From Akkermansia muciniphila (lineage in GTDB: Bacteria > Verrucomicrobiota > Verrucomicrobiia > Chthoniobacterales > Chthoniobacteraceae): a DNA stretch of 36,160 nt. Positions 1 to 9,078 of this stretch are shown here, one piece after another. The notes below the pieces were generated by a model. The model ran no database searches and was not told the origin of the DNA. It was given only the letters and a program-made list of their open reading frames with translations. The stretch lies in contig CAMCYN010000010.1 in assembly GCA_945883955.1 (NCBI GenBank), forward strand, positions 1 to 36,160, in the 5' to 3' direction. The stretch's first letter is position 1. Every line of letters begins with the position of its first letter. Made by a program: the position numbers and the translations under genes.

Positions 1-608
1 GCCGGACCGGAGCGGACCTGCTCCTGGCCGACCTCGGAGTTTCCTCGATGCAGCTCGACGACCCCTCCCGAGGGTTTTCCCTAAAAACCAACGGCCCGCT
101 GGATATGCGGATGAACCCCAACAAAGGCCAGCCCGTCTCGGTGTTCCTAGAGGAGTCGACCGAGGAGGATCTGGCTGCCTTGCTTAAGGAAAATGCCGAC
201 GAACCTTTTGCCGACGAACTTGCCCCGGCCCTGGCCGGCCGTCTTTTCAAAGGCACCAACGCCTTGGTCAAAGCCGTGCATCAGGTTTTGCAGCGGATCA
301 ATCCCGAGGAACAGGCCCGCTCGGTCCGTCGGGTATTTCAGGCGCTCCGGATTGCGGTGAATGAGGAGTTTGTCGTGCTGGACACCCTGCTCCGACATCT
401 TCCCACGGCGATGAATCCGGGTGGGCGGATAGCCATTTTATCGTTTCATTCGGGCGAAGACCGGCGTGTGAAAAAGGCGTTCGAAGCGGGGCTCAAAAGT
501 GGAATTTACAGCGCTATCGCCCCGGAAGTCATTCGCCCCAGCCCGGCCGAGCGTAATCAGAACCCGCGTTCGAGCCCGGCCAAATTGCGGTGGGCCATTC
601 GAGCTTAG
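1..608 (+). CDS. rsmH: 16S rRNA (cytosine1402-N4)-methyltransferase RsmH, 5'-truncated by window edge
   Basis: This is the C-terminal two thirds of RsmH, the S-adenosylmethionine-dependent enzyme that methylates N4 of C1402 in the 16S rRNA decoding centre. The reading frame is open from base 3 and has no start inside the window; the methionine at base 48 is internal, because the residues before it (DLLLADLGVSS) continue the family's conserved DLGVSSxQLDDPxRGFS block. Further on are the family motifs RVFQALRIAVNEE, the ILSFHSGEDRRVK block near the C-terminus, and the closing basic NPRSSPAKLRWA segment. In most bacteria rsmH sits in the division and cell wall cluster after mraZ; here the next genes are a small membrane protein and nagA, so the cluster appears broken up on this side. 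The identification is secure; only the N-terminus is missing. Confidence 0.96.
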   Translation, partial: RTGADLLLADLGVSSMQLDDPSRGFSLKTNGPLDMRMNPNKGQPVSVFLEESTEEDLAALLKENADEPFADELAPALAGRLFKGTNALVKAVHQVLQRINPEEQARSVRRVFQALRIAVNEEFVVLDTLLRHLPTAMNPGGRIAILSFHSGEDRRVKKAFEAGLKSGIYSAIAPEVIRPSPAERNQNPRSSPAKLRWAIRA

Positions 609-754
609 AACCCACAGGCGCCGTTTGCCTCCCGAAATATCCCCAAACAATCGATGGAAGCCCATTTGCCTCCGCCCGCTCGCTCGAAAAAAGAGACCCA
701 GCCTTCCGATACAGCCTATATTGCCACCAGCATTCCGCTGCCTAAAATAACCCC

Positions 755-1042
755 ATGGCCAGTAAGCAACTTTCCCAAAAGCAGTGGATCTACCTCGTGC
801 TCCTCAGCCTCGCGACTTTGGCTTTATGGAAAATTGGTGCCGCCCAGCCGCAATCCCATGCCTCCGGTATCGCCGCTGAAGGCGCGACTCCTGGTTCCCT
901 GACCAACACCGAGGTGAAGAGTTGCTGCGAAAAGCCCCCAAATCGCGCCGCACTGCTTCAAAAAAACCAACAACCCGCCCCGGCAAACCCTCCCTCCGCA
1001 CCGGAGCCAGCCAGTGTTCCAGTCACTGAACCTATCCGATAA
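755..1042 (+). CDS. Small single-pass membrane or secreted protein, unknown function
   Basis: A 95-residue protein that I do not recognise. Residues about 10-29 form one hydrophobic helix (WIYLVLLSLATLALW) after a short positively charged start, so it is either anchored with the tail outside or a signal-peptide protein. The tail has a CC pair at about residues 52-53 and ends in a low-complexity Pro/Ala/Gln stretch. It lies 146 bp after rsmH, where many bacteria carry the small division protein FtsL, but no coiled coil or leucine periodicity typical of FtsL is visible. The start is the first ATG after an in-frame TAA. A different frame starting at 654 overlaps it but has unconvincing composition. 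Confidence 0.5.
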   Translation: MASKQLSQKQWIYLVLLSLATLALWKIGAAQPQSHASGIAAEGATPGSLTNTEVKSCCEKPPNRAALLQKNQQPAPANPPSAPEPASVPVTEPIR

Positions 1043-1111
1043 AGCCTTTCTCCGTCCGTTTTTTCCGACTCACTTCCCTGCTGCCTCAGTTCCCCCCAGC
1101 GCCTTTTTCCG

Positions 1112-2269
1112 ATGCTCTTCATCAACGCCAGACTAGTCCTTGCCGACCGCATTCTCACCCGAGGCGCCTTACGCGTCACGGACGGGCGCATCACCGAAAC
1201 CGCCGAACACCTCTCAGCGCAACCCGGGGAAGCAGTCATGGACCTCGCCGGCAAATTCCTGATGCCGGGCTTTATCGACATCCATATTCACGGAGCACGC
1301 AACCGCGACACCATGGAGGCAACGGCCGAAGCTTTCGGCTCCATTTGCCAGTTCCACGCCAGTGGAGGCACTACGGGGCTCGCCCTCACCACGGTGGCCG
1401 CGCCTCAGGAAAACATCCTGGCGGTGTTAAAGACCGCCGGACAAATCGATCCCAACCAAACCGGAGGCGCACGGCTCCTCGGGATTCACCTCGAAGGCCC
1501 CTACTTTTCCCCTGAAAAACCCGGAGCCCATGACACCTCCCTGATCCGGCATCCGGATCCCGCCGAATACGGGCAATGGCTGGAATACCGAGACAGGATC
1601 ACCCAGGTCACGCTCGCTCCCGAACTGCCAGGAGCGCTCGAATTCATCGAAACACTCACCGCCCACGGCATCCGGGCCAGCGGCGGCCACAGCGACGCCT
1701 GGGACGAAGAAGCGGCCGCCGCCTTCGCCCACGGAATGCGCCAGGTCACCCACACCTACAACTGTATGTCCAGCGCACGCCGCCGGGGTCCTTACCGCGC
1801 CGCCGGACTCCTCGAATTTGCGATGGGCGAACCCGAAATCCTCTGTGAACTCATCGCCGACGGATTCCACGTAAGCCCCACCCTGATGCGCGCCCTCTAC
1901 CGGGCCAAAGGACCCGATGGCATAGTCCTGGTCACCGACGCCGCCGGTGGAGCCGGTCTGGCCGTAGGCGAAACCTTTCAAATCGGGCACATCCAGGGCC
2001 GAGTCCACGAGGGGATTGCGCTGACAGCCGACGGCAAAAGCCTGTGTGCAAGTGTCGCCCGGATGAACGAACTGGTCCGCAACATGATCGAAAAAGTGGA
2101 CGTCCCGATGGTGGAAGCCGTCCGGATGGCCACCCTCAACCCAGCCAAGGCCCTAGGACTCGAAGAGCGGATCGGTACGCTCAATCCCGGCGGGGAAGCG
2201 GATCTGGTCGTACTCGACGACCGACTCGACGTCGTGATGACGTTTGTGGCGGGGCAGCGAGTCTTTTAA
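1112..2269 (+). CDS. nagA: N-acetylglucosamine-6-phosphate deacetylase
   Basis: A 385-residue cytoplasmic amidohydrolase that removes acetate from N-acetylglucosamine-6-phosphate, giving glucosamine-6-phosphate in amino sugar catabolism and cell wall recycling. The family motifs appear in order: the HxH pair at H58/H60 in GFIDIHIHG, the metal ligand E128 in GIHLEGPY, H193 in GGHSDA, H214 in THTYN, a substrate-binding ADGFHV block near residue 250, and the catalytic aspartate D276 in LVTDAAG. Length is normal for NagA. The THTYNCMS segment deviates from the common THLFNAM form. No nagB or transporter lies beside it, and it is followed by a convergent DUF456 gene, so it is probably its own transcription unit or is cotranscribed with the small gene upstream. 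Confidence 0.94.
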   Translation: MLFINARLVLADRILTRGALRVTDGRITETAEHLSAQPGEAVMDLAGKFLMPGFIDIHIHGARNRDTMEATAEAFGSICQFHASGGTTGLALTTVAAPQENILAVLKTAGQIDPNQTGGARLLGIHLEGPYFSPEKPGAHDTSLIRHPDPAEYGQWLEYRDRITQVTLAPELPGALEFIETLTAHGIRASGGHSDAWDEEAAAAFAHGMRQVTHTYNCMSSARRRGPYRAAGLLEFAMGEPEILCELIADGFHVSPTLMRALYRAKGPDGIVLVTDAAGGAGLAVGETFQIGHIQGRVHEGIALTADGKSLCASVARMNELVRNMIEKVDVPMVEAVRMATLNPAKALGLEERIGTLNPGGEADLVVLDDRLDVVMTFVAGQRVF

Positions 2270-2317
2270 GGTAATCCGAGAGAATGGACAGGGTTGGGCC
2301 GAGCCGCCGTCAGGATT

Positions 2318-2809
2318 TTATCTCAAAGCGGCCACGAGGAACCAGACCACCATGACGGTAGCGATGCCGAAACGAACGGCCACGCCGGCGGCCGTTCCGA
2401 CCACAGTTCCCCAGGCAACTCGGACAGCCACAGGAAATTCCTGGCCGGCCACAAGTTCGCCGGCAATGACCCCCAGAGGCGGGCCAAGGATTAAGCCTGG
2501 CAGATTAAAAAAGAGCCCCACAATCAGTCCCACAAATCCGCCAATCATCCCGGAGCGGCTGGCGCCGAACTTTTGCGCCCCCCACACGGCGGAGACGAGG
2601 TCGACCACGTAGGAGAGAACCGTCAGGACGGTTAACCCAGTGAGCGTCACCCAACCGAGGGTGTGACCGGGTTCCGCTAGGACCCATTCATAGAGAAAAG
2701 CGGCACCCAGAATCAGGGCAGCGCCTGGCAGAAGTGGAACGACGGTTCCGACCAGTCCGAGAAGCATTAACGCCACGACCAAAATCCACCACAGGAGCGA
2801 AAGGTTCAT
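2318..2809 (-). CDS. DUF456 family integral membrane protein
   Basis: A 163-residue, very hydrophobic protein with four or five predicted membrane helices and a glycine/proline-rich pattern. The N-terminal block LLGLVGTVVPLLPGAALILG and the central block WGAQKFGASRSGMIGG are the two signature segments of DUF456. The family has no established biochemical role. The gene ends about 48 bp from the end of nagA (convergent) and is read toward it, so it must have its own promoter in the 2810-2903 gap shared with the divergent peroxiredoxin gene. Start chosen at the first ATG, which leads directly into the first helix. Confidence 0.88.
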   Translation of the reverse strand: MNLSLLWWILVVALMLLGLVGTVVPLLPGAALILGAAFLYEWVLAEPGHTLGWVTLTGLTVLTVLSYVVDLVSAVWGAQKFGASRSGMIGGFVGLIVGLFFNLPGLILGPPLGVIAGELVAGQEFPVAVRVAWGTVVGTAAGVAVRFGIATVMVVWFLVAALR

Positions 2810-2903
2810 TGGAGACGGTATGTTTGCTGTTGCCGGAGGCGCGACCGCCTTCTAAGGGTGCGCGAGCCTTTTCCAGGCACTCAACTTCAACTCTGTTTTA
2901 AAT

Positions 2904-3383
2904 ATGGCAATTCCTGTTGGCACCAAAGCCCCTGATTTCTCCCTCAAAACCAAGACTGCAGAAGGTCTTCAGGACATCCGTCTCTCGGATTACGTCAGCA
3001 AAGGGAACACCCTTTTGCTGTTCTTCCCGCTAGCGTTCACCGGCGTCTGCACGAAGGAAATGTGCGACATCACCAGCGGGCTGAAGGCTTATCAGGATAT
3101 GAACACCCAGGTAATCGCCATAAGCGTGGACAGTCCTTTTGCTCAGGAAGCCTGGGCGCAGAAGGAAAACATCGGCATTCCCCTCGCCAGCGACCTCAAT
3201 AAAGAAACCTCCAAGGCCTACGACGTTCTCCTGCCCGATTTAGTGGGAATTGGGGCCGCCGCCGCTCGCGCCGCGTTTGTCATCGATCGCACTGGAGTCG
3301 TGCGTTACTCGGAACAAACACCGACGCCGCTTGAGCTTCCCTCTTTTGACGCCATCAAGGCCACGCTGACCCAACTGGCTTAA
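2904..3383 (+). CDS. Peroxiredoxin (AhpC/TSA family, AhpE/Bcp-like)
   Basis: A 159-residue thiol peroxidase of the thioredoxin-fold AhpC/TSA family, reducing hydrogen peroxide and organic hydroperoxides in the cytoplasm. The peroxidatic cysteine is C49 in the [13 protein letters not shown] block, with the conserved Pro and Thr three to six residues before it. A second cysteine, C54, lies five residues later, a spacing used as the resolving cysteine in some Bcp/PrxQ enzymes, so a two-cysteine mechanism is possible. The APDFSL opening is also typical. The gene is followed 27 bp later by a clear intrinsic terminator and probably forms a single-gene unit. Exact subfamily is uncertain. Confidence 0.9.
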   Translation: MAIPVGTKAPDFSLKTKTAEGLQDIRLSDYVSKGNTLLLFFPLAFTGVCTKEMCDITSGLKAYQDMNTQVIAISVDSPFAQEAWAQKENIGIPLASDLNKETSKAYDVLLPDLVGIGAAAARAAFVIDRTGVVRYSEQTPTPLELPSFDAIKATLTQLA

Positions 3384-3410
3384 GCCTCCCTTTTTCGAAC
3401 TCTCAGAGAG

Positions 3411-3441
3411 AGCCTCGCACACCATGTGCGGGGCTTTTTTT
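3411..3441 (+). terminator. Intrinsic terminator after the peroxiredoxin gene
   Basis: A 10-bp stem (AGCCTCGCAC pairing with GTGCGGGGCT, one G-T wobble) with a 5-base loop, followed by seven T. It lies 27 bp downstream of the peroxiredoxin stop and 81 bp upstream of the preferred acnA start. Confidence 0.85.
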
Positions 3442-3522
3442 GTGTGCATGACCCGGCACGCGCCCTTCCGAGGCTTGCCGGAGCCTGACAAGTCGGCTTC
3501 TTTGTCCAGTTACGCACACACC

Positions 3523-6246
3523 ATGAGCAACGAATCTTACACAGCGCAGTCGTTCGAACTAGGAAACGGTAAGCAGGGAAAATTCCATTCTCTCCCCGCG
3601 CTGGAGGCTTCCGGAATAGGCCCGATCTCGCGCCTGCCGGTCTCCATCCGGATCGTTCTGGAGTCGGTACTTCGTAATTGCGACGGAAAAAAGGTCACCT
3701 CCGAGGACGTCCGTACGCTGGCCAACTGGAACGCAAAGGCTCCCGCCCAGGTGGAGATCCCTTTCGTGGTAGCCCGAATTGTTTTGCAGGATTTTACAGG
3801 GGTTCCCCTACTAGTGGACTTGGCCGCAATGCGCTCGGCCGTTTCCCGCCTTGGGCGCGACGCCAAAATGATCGAACCGCTCGTCCCCGTGGATCTCGTG
3901 GTCGATCACTCCGTTCAGGTGGATTACTTCGGTTCGGCGACAGCACTCGAGCAGAACCTGGATCTCGAATTTAAGCGCAACCGTGAACGCTATCAGCTCC
4001 TTAAATGGGGACAGCAAGCTTTTCAAACCTTCGGGGTAGTTCCTCCCGGCATCGGCATCGTCCATCAGGTCAACCTGGAGTATCTGGCTAAAGGTGTTCT
4101 CGAACGCGACGGCGTTTATTTCCCCGATACTCTGGTCGGTACCGATTCCCACACCACCATGATCAACGGTCTGGGCGTGGTCGGCTGGGGCGTGGGCGGG
4201 ATTGAAGCCGAAGCCGGCATGCTCGGGCAGCCCGTGTATTTCCTGACTCCGGAAGTCGTGGGAGTTCACCTCACCGGCGCACTCAACGAAGGTGTGACGG
4301 CGACCGACCTGGTGCTGCACGTCACCCAGTTGCTGCGGAAGGCCAAGGTGGTTGGCAAGTTCGTGGAATTTTACGGCCCCGGCGCCGAAGTCCTCCCCGT
4401 GGTCGACAGAGCGACCCTCGCCAACATGGCCCCGGAATACGGCGCCACCATGGGCTTTTTCCCCGTGGACGCACAAACCGTCCAGTATCTGCGCGACACA
4501 GGCCGCACCGACGAACAGTGCTCCAACTTCGAGGCTTACTACAAAGCCCAGAACCTCTGGGGGATCCCCAAGAAGGGCGAAGTGGATTACAGCGTCGACA
4601 TCGAACTGGACCTTTCCACGGTGGTTCCAGGCGTGGCCGGCCCGAAACGGCCCCAGGATCACATCGCCCTGCCCGCTCTCAAAGGCACGTTCGAAGAACT
4701 CTTCGCGAAACCCTTAAAAGAAGGCGGCTACGGAAAATCCACGACCGACCTTCCCACACGGCACGCCGTCCGCCTTAGCGGTGGCAGCGAACCCGCAGCG
4801 GCTGCTTATCAGAGTGCCGATACGACCGTCGGCCACGGCAGCGTCCTGATTGCCGCAATCACGAGTTGCACCAACACCAGTAACCCCAGCGTGATGCTGG
4901 CGGCAGGGTTGCTGGCCAAAAAAGCCGTGGAACGTGGTTTAAAGGTCAATCCGGCCGTCAAAACCTCCCTCGGGCCAGGCTCGCGCGTGGTGGCTGATTA
5001 TCTGGATCGTACCAAACTGCAGCCTTTCCTGGATCAACTTGGATTCCAAGTGGTTGGATTCGGCTGTACGACCTGTATCGGAAACTCCGGCCCGCTTCAT
5101 CCGAAGATCGAAGAAGCCATCACGCAAAACGATCTGGTTGCCGCCAGTGTCCTTTCCGGGAACCGGAATTTCGAAGCCCGTGTTCACCAGAACATCAAGG
5201 CCAACTTCCTGATGTCGCCGCCTTTAGTGGTGGCATTCGCTCTAGCGGGGACAGTCGACATCGACCTCACTCACGAACCGCTCGGAGTCGATTCCCACGG
5301 ACAGCCCGTGTTCCTCAAAGAAATCTGGCCGACTCTGGCAGAAATCCGCGAATCGATGCGCACGGCCACTTCGCCGGAATCTTTCCGTCGCCTTTATACC
5401 GACTTTGCGAGCCTCAATCCGAAGTGGAACGAAATCCCCTCCTCTGTGGGCGATATCTACCAATGGGATGAGGACAGCACTTACATCCAGGAGCCGCCCT
5501 TCTTTAAGAACTTCTCGCTGGAAGCCGGACACATCACTGAAATCAAGGGCGCACGTCCGCTTGGGATCTTCGGAGATTCGGTCACGACCGATCACATTTC
5601 TCCCGCAGGTGCCATCAAGAAGAGCGCTCCGGCAGGGCGTTTCCTGGAAGAACACAACGTGGCGCTCGAAGACTTTAACAGCTACGGGTCGCGTCGTGGA
5701 AATGACCGGGTCATGACCCGTGGAACTTTCGCCAACGTGCGTATCAAGAACTTGATGGCTCCCGGCACGGAAGGCGGCGTGACTGTACATCATCCTTCTG
5801 GGGAACCACTTGCCATTTATGATGCCTCGATGAAATATCAGGCCGAAGGCACTCCTCTGGTGATTTTCGCCGGCCAGGAATACGGCACTGGATCCTCGCG
5901 TGACTGGGCGGCCAAAGGCACAAGCCTGCTCGGCGTCAAAGCTGTGGTCGCTCAAAGCTTCGAGCGTATCCACCGCTCCAATCTGATCGGAATGGGTGTG
6001 CTGGCCCTTCAGTTCCCCGAAGGCACAAACGCCCAAACCCTCGGCCTGGACGGCAGCGAAACGTTCGATTTCCTCGGTCTCGATGATAACATCAAGCCGA
6101 TGAGCACCGTGACTCTCCGGATTCACCGCGCTAGCGGGAAAACCGAGGACGTAGCCCTCAAGAGCCGGATCGATACCGGTATCGAAGTGGACTATTACCG
6201 CCACCGTGGGATTCTCCCCTTTGTGCTGCGTCAGCTTCTCGAGTAG
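3523..6246 (+). CDS. acnA: Aconitate hydratase A (AcnA/IRP-type)
   Basis: A 907-residue TCA-cycle enzyme converting citrate to isocitrate through cis-aconitate. The three cysteines that hold the [4Fe-4S] cluster are C449 ([10 protein letters not shown]) and C515/C518 ([14 protein letters not shown]), with the same 66-residue spacing as E. coli AcnA. The C-terminal swivel domain shows [14 protein letters not shown], the SRRGN block and the [16 protein letters not shown] active-site loop. The frame is open further upstream to a methionine at 3424, but that start would lie inside the terminator of the preceding gene; the ATG at 3523 gives [14 protein letters not shown], which fits AcnA N-termini. 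Long open frames on the opposite strand are shadows of its codon bias. An intrinsic terminator follows within 45 bp. Confidence 0.97.
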   Translation: MSNESYTAQSFELGNGKQGKFHSLPALEASGIGPISRLPVSIRIVLESVLRNCDGKKVTSEDVRTLANWNAKAPAQVEIPFVVARIVLQDFTGVPLLVDLAAMRSAVSRLGRDAKMIEPLVPVDLVVDHSVQVDYFGSATALEQNLDLEFKRNRERYQLLKWGQQAFQTFGVVPPGIGIVHQVNLEYLAKGVLERDGVYFPDTLVGTDSHTTMINGLGVVGWGVGGIEAEAGMLGQPVYFLTPEVVGVHLTGALNEGVTATDLVLHVTQLLRKAKVVGKFVEFYGPGAEVLPVVDRATLANMAPEYGATMGFFPVDAQTVQYLRDTGRTDEQCSNFEAYYKAQNLWGIPKKGEVDYSVDIELDLSTVVPGVAGPKRPQDHIALPALKGTFEELFAKPLKEGGYGKSTTDLPTRHAVRLSGGSEPAAAAYQSADTTVGHGSVLIAAITSCTNTSNPSVMLAAGLLAKKAVERGLKVNPAVKTSLGPGSRVVADYLDRTKLQPFLDQLGFQVVGFGCTTCIGNSGPLHPKIEEAITQNDLVAASVLSGNRNFEARVHQNIKANFLMSPPLVVAFALAGTVDIDLTHEPLGVDSHGQPVFLKEIWPTLAEIRESMRTATSPESFRRLYTDFASLNPKWNEIPSSVGDIYQWDEDSTYIQEPPFFKNFSLEAGHITEIKGARPLGIFGDSVTTDHISPAGAIKKSAPAGRFLEEHNVALEDFNSYGSRRGNDRVMTRGTFANVRIKNLMAPGTEGGVTVHHPSGEPLAIYDASMKYQAEGTPLVIFAGQEYGTGSSRDWAAKGTSLLGVKAVVAQSFERIHRSNLIGMGVLALQFPEGTNAQTLGLDGSETFDFLGLDDNIKPMSTVTLRIHRASGKTEDVALKSRIDTGIEVDYYRHRGILPFVLRQLLE

Positions 6247-6287
6247 TTTCCAAAGTGGCCGGTATTTCTAGTGTTTCCGGCCCATTT

Positions 6288-6316
6288 GCCGGCCCGCAAG
6301 GGCCGGCTTATTTTTT
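6288..6316 (+). terminator. Intrinsic terminator after acnA, touching the next start codon
   Basis: A perfect 8-bp GC-only stem (GCCGGCCC with GGGCCGGC) closed by a GCAA tetraloop, followed by TTATTTTTT. The T-tract ends at base 6316 and the ATG of the next gene begins at 6317, so there is no space for a leader, promoter or ribosome binding site between them. Confidence 0.8.
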
Positions 6317-6886
6317 ATGATCCCAGGTTTTCAGCTTCCGAAAGAACGCCCCCAATCGGCCGAACAAGCCGTCCTGATTACGAACGAGACCCTTCAGTCC
6401 GCCGGGCTGGAGAACGCCAGAGTCATTCTGGTCGAACCCGCCACCGGCCCTGACGGGTTTGCGGGCGCACTGGTCGACGCGATGATTCCCGAACGCGACC
6501 TCGGGGATTTACTCGCACGGGTGGCCGCGACCAAAGCTGCGGAACAGGGGGCCAAAGTCGTAGCCACAGCTTTACAGTTGTCGTCCGGCGGACCGGACTG
6601 CGTGAAACTCTCGACCAGCCTGACCGCAAAAATGATGATGGCTACCATCACTTTACGCCTCGAAGGCGAGATTTTTGTCGCGAATCGACACTCGGTTGGC
6701 GTGAGGAAACTCACGCTGGACCCGGGAACGGGAATGTTTGCCGGGATGGCCTCGGCCTTCGTTCGGCCCAGACTCTTGGAACTGGAAGGCAAAACCATCG
6801 ACGTCGCTGGACTCGCAGGTATGCCCCTCGATATTCGAAGCCTGAATTGCGAGGGTGGCAGCTTAAATATCCGCGTTTCAGCCTGA
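6317..6886 (+). CDS. Unknown 189-residue protein, possibly DUF2993/TULIP-like
   Basis: I cannot name this protein with certainty. It has no signal peptide or membrane helix. The second half alternates short beta-like strands (VKLSTSLTAKMMMATITLRLEG, then VGVRKLTLDPG, then LLELEGKTIDVAGLAGMP) and ends with PLDIRSLNCEGGSLNIRVS, a pattern reminiscent of the closing strands of DUF2993 (LmeA-type lipid-binding) proteins; that is an inference from pattern only. The ATG follows the acnA terminator T-tract without any gap, so the gene is expressed by readthrough, by a leaderless transcript from a promoter hidden in the terminator, or from a later start such as the methionine at residue 55. The composition is normal coding for this genome. 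Confidence 0.65.
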   Translation: MIPGFQLPKERPQSAEQAVLITNETLQSAGLENARVILVEPATGPDGFAGALVDAMIPERDLGDLLARVAATKAAEQGAKVVATALQLSSGGPDCVKLSTSLTAKMMMATITLRLEGEIFVANRHSVGVRKLTLDPGTGMFAGMASAFVRPRLLELEGKTIDVAGLAGMPLDIRSLNCEGGSLNIRVSA

Positions 6887-6975
6887 CGGGATTGCCATCC
6901 CGAGTGATCCAAATTGAGTAAGGCGTGCTCCGACGCCATTGCCTCAAAGACAGGAGGCCCCTGCCCGGCCACGAG

Positions 6976-7018
6976 TTGTTTTGGCGGGAAGACAGCAAGT
7001 CTTCCTGTCGCCAAACAA
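6976..7018. repeat. Long imperfect inverted repeat between convergent genes
   Basis: The arms TTGTTTTGGCG...GAAGAC and GTCTTCC...CGCCAAACAA pair over about 17 bp with two small bulges. The position between two convergent genes suggests a two-way transcription stop or a stabilising 3' hairpin, but neither strand has a good T-tract. A smaller perfect 6-bp hairpin (6887-6902) sits directly after the stop of the upstream gene. Confidence 0.5.
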
Positions 7019-7042
7019 CGAATGGCGGGTAAAGGCTGTACG

Positions 7043-7483
7043 CTATTTTGCGCCGATCGCAGCGCGTAGTTTAGCCACAAGTTCGGCTTCATAGCCGACC
7101 CAGCGTTTGACTTCCTTTCCGCTCGGATCCAGGAGAACCAACGTTGGAAACCCCTGGATCCCGTAGGTTTGCTTGAGCTTGTCGTTCTGGGCCTTTACGG
7201 CGGGAGGCAGCGGACTGCTGTTCGGAAAATCCACGTCCACCAGAACAAGCTGCTCCTTGGCGAAATCCTTAAACTCCGCTTTGGAAAAGACATCCTTGTC
7301 CATCTTGATGCACCAGGAGCACCAGTCCGACCCAGTGAAATCCAGGAAGATATGTTTCTTTTTGGTAGCAGCCTCCGACTTTGCCCTCGCAAAATCCTCC
7401 AGCCAGCCGGCTTTGGACGCAAACAATGGCGACACGGTCAACAAGGAGAGAATCCCAAACAGTAAAGACACTCGTTTTTTCAT
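7043..7483 (-). CDS. Secreted thioredoxin-like protein with CSWC active site
   Basis: A 146-residue exported protein with a Sec signal peptide (MKKR followed by a hydrophobic stretch, cleavage expected after FASKA around residue 25) and a thioredoxin-fold domain. The active-site pair is C55/C58 in [12 protein letters not shown], the WCxWC form seen in the C-terminal domain of DsbD and in thioredoxin_7-type proteins. The cis-proline loop is GFPT, followed by a [11 protein letters not shown] strand. It likely acts as a periplasmic thiol-disulfide reductase or chaperone for one client. It is divergent from rpmE. A weak AGGG lies about 6 bases before the ATG, one of the few purine-rich starts in the window. 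Confidence 0.9.
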   Translation of the reverse strand: MKKRVSLLFGILSLLTVSPLFASKAGWLEDFARAKSEAATKKKHIFLDFTGSDWCSWCIKMDKDVFSKAEFKDFAKEQLVLVDVDFPNSSPLPPAVKAQNDKLKQTYGIQGFPTLVLLDPSGKEVKRWVGYEAELVAKLRAAIGAK

Positions 7484-7589
7484 AACCCTAAAAAACTAAA
7501 CGATTGGACTGGCGAGGTTGAGCGAAAACGTTCCCCAATCCTGATTCGGATCCGCTCGTCGAAGAGATTGGTTTCTTCACTCTTTTTGA

Positions 7590-7617
7590 TTGCCCAGCGC
7601 GCGGAGCCTCCTATGTT
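7590..7617 (+). promoter_or_regulatory. Candidate sigma70-type promoter for rpmE
   Basis: TTGCCC at 7590-7595 and TATGTT at 7612-7617 are 16 bp apart, which would put the transcript start near 7624 and leave a leader of about 16 bases before the rpmE ATG at 7640. This is a by-eye match to the bacterial consensus; this group's promoters are poorly known. Confidence 0.3.
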
Positions 7618-7639
7618 CACCCTTCCTTTTTTTCCCGTT

Positions 7640-7864
7640 ATGAAATCCGATATTCATCCCCGCTACGAAGTCACAGGCATCGCCTGTGCCTGCGGAACCG
7701 TCTACCAAACTCGCTCCACACGTCGGGATCTGAAAATCGGCATTTGCGCCGCTTGTCATCCGTTCTTCACTGGCGAACAGAAGTTTGTGGATACTGCGGG
7801 CCGTATTGAGAAGTTCTCCCGCCGTTACTCAGCCACCCCAACGGTGCGCCGCAAAAAGCTGTAG
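7640..7864 (+). CDS. rpmE: 50S ribosomal protein L31, zinc-binding form
   Basis: A 74-residue ribosomal protein bridging the two subunits near the central protuberance. The start at MKSDIHPRY gives the normal L31 N-terminus; upstream in-frame starts would add a proline-rich extension absent from the family. The four zinc-binding cysteines are present as C16-x-C18 and C37-x-x-C40, so this is the C+ form that can release zinc on replacement by a zinc-free paralogue. The C-terminus is the usual [15 protein letters not shown] plus a basic tail. A strong terminator follows, so rpmE can be expressed separately from prfA. Confidence 0.97.
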   Translation: MKSDIHPRYEVTGIACACGTVYQTRSTRRDLKIGICAACHPFFTGEQKFVDTAGRIEKFSRRYSATPTVRRKKL

Positions 7865-7885
7865 CTTCTCATTTTTAAATTTGCG

Positions 7886-7928
7886 AACGGTGAAGGCGCC
7901 TTGTGCTGCCTTCACCGTTTTGTTTTTT
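7886..7928 (+). terminator. Intrinsic terminator between rpmE and prfA
   Basis: A perfect 12-bp stem (AACGGTGAAGGC with GCCTTCACCGTT), a 10-base loop and the tail TTGTTTTTT. It lies only 31 bp before the prfA start, so prfA either depends on readthrough or has a promoter inside the terminator region. Confidence 0.88.
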
Positions 7929-7959
7929 CCTCACTCAGTCTTTTCCTTTCTCTTGCGCC

Positions 7960-9048
7960 ATGATGGATTTCGGCCCCCTTGTTTCTAAAAAGCAGGAACG
8001 TTTCCGCGAACTGGAAGGCCTTGTGGCCGCGGGAGATCTCTACAACGACCCAAAGCGGGCGCGGGAACTTCTGCGCGAACACACCCGCCTGAAGGAACTC
8101 ATCCACCTCTGGGATACACTTTCCAAAACCCGCATCGAACTGGTCGACTCACAGGAACTCGCTTCCGGAACCGACCCAGACCTTGCAGAAATGGCTCAGG
8201 CTGAAATACCTGAACTCGAAATCCGACTCTCAACCCTCGAGAAGAACCTCCAACTGGCCCTTCTCCCGCCCGATCCTAACGAAGAGCGCGACGCGATCGT
8301 CGAAATTCGCGCCGGTACTGGCGGAGACGAAGCCGCGTTGTTTGCAGGCGATCTGGCCCGGATGTACACTCGGTTTGCCGAAGTCTCGGGTCTGAAAATC
8401 GAGATCCTCGAACAAAGCGCCAACGAACTCGGCGGACTGCGCGAACTCATTTTCAAAGCCACGGGCGACGGAGTATTCCGCAAACTTCGGTATGAAAGCG
8501 GAGTGCATCGTGTCCAACGTGTCCCCGCCACCGAGGCCCAGGGGCGTATTCACACCTCTACGGCCACGGTCGCTGTCTTGCCCGAAGCAGAAGAGGTGGA
8601 TTTTGAATTAAAAGCCGACGATCTCCGAATCGAAGTATGTCGTGCGGGCGGTCCCGGCGGTCAAGGCGTCAACACCACAGACTCGGCCGTTCAGGTCATG
8701 CACATTCCCACCGGAATGATCGTCCGCTGTCAGGACGGGCGCTCCCAGCAGAAGAACAAGGAGAAGGCTCTCCAAATTCTGCGCTCCCGTCTGCTCGAAC
8801 AAAAACAAAGGGCGGAAGCCGAGAAATACGCCGCTCAACGCAAGAGCCAGGTCGGAACCGGCGGGCGTGAGGAAAAGATCCGCACCTACAACTTCCCCCA
8901 AAACCGGGTCACCGATCACCGGATCGGCCTGACTCTGTATAATCTGGACCGGTTTATGGAGGGAGAAATCACCGAGATGATCGTCACGCTTCAGACAGCC
9001 GACATGCAGGATCGACTCGAAGCCGCAAGCCTGGGCTCGGAAGCCTAG
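7960..9048 (+). CDS. prfA: Peptide chain release factor 1
   Basis: A 362-residue RF1 that recognises UAA and UAG in the ribosomal A site and triggers peptide release. The GGQ motif is G233-G234-Q235 within RAGGPGGQGVNTTD; Q235 has the same number as in E. coli RF1 and is the residue methylated by PrmC, encoded 30 bp downstream. The RF1-type codon-recognition PAT tripeptide is in RVPATEAQGRIH. The start chosen is the ATG at 7960; an alternative ATG follows immediately at 7963, and the in-frame start at 7903 would lie inside the terminator. The GGPGGQG wording differs slightly from the usual SGAGGQH, but the catalytic triad is intact. Confidence 0.97.
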   Translation: MMDFGPLVSKKQERFRELEGLVAAGDLYNDPKRARELLREHTRLKELIHLWDTLSKTRIELVDSQELASGTDPDLAEMAQAEIPELEIRLSTLEKNLQLALLPPDPNEERDAIVEIRAGTGGDEAALFAGDLARMYTRFAEVSGLKIEILEQSANELGGLRELIFKATGDGVFRKLRYESGVHRVQRVPATEAQGRIHTSTATVAVLPEAEEVDFELKADDLRIEVCRAGGPGGQGVNTTDSAVQVMHIPTGMIVRCQDGRSQQKNKEKALQILRSRLLEQKQRAEAEKYAAQRKSQVGTGGREEKIRTYNFPQNRVTDHRIGLTLYNLDRFMEGEITEMIVTLQTADMQDRLEAASLGSEA

Positions 9049-9078
9049 AAACACGCTTTCGCGAATCCCAATCCCGCG

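Noticed and set aside
654-902. Open frame of 82 codons starting inside the rsmH-nagA spacer
   Set aside because: Pro/Ser/Lys-rich without domain features; overlaps the better 755-1042 gene, which has a clear membrane helix.
3811-4662. 283-codon open frame antisense to acnA
   Set aside because: Long His/Gly-rich antisense frame typical of GC-rich coding DNA; acnA is certain on the other strand.
5242-6204. 320-codon open frame antisense to acnA
   Set aside because: Same shadow effect; no family motif.
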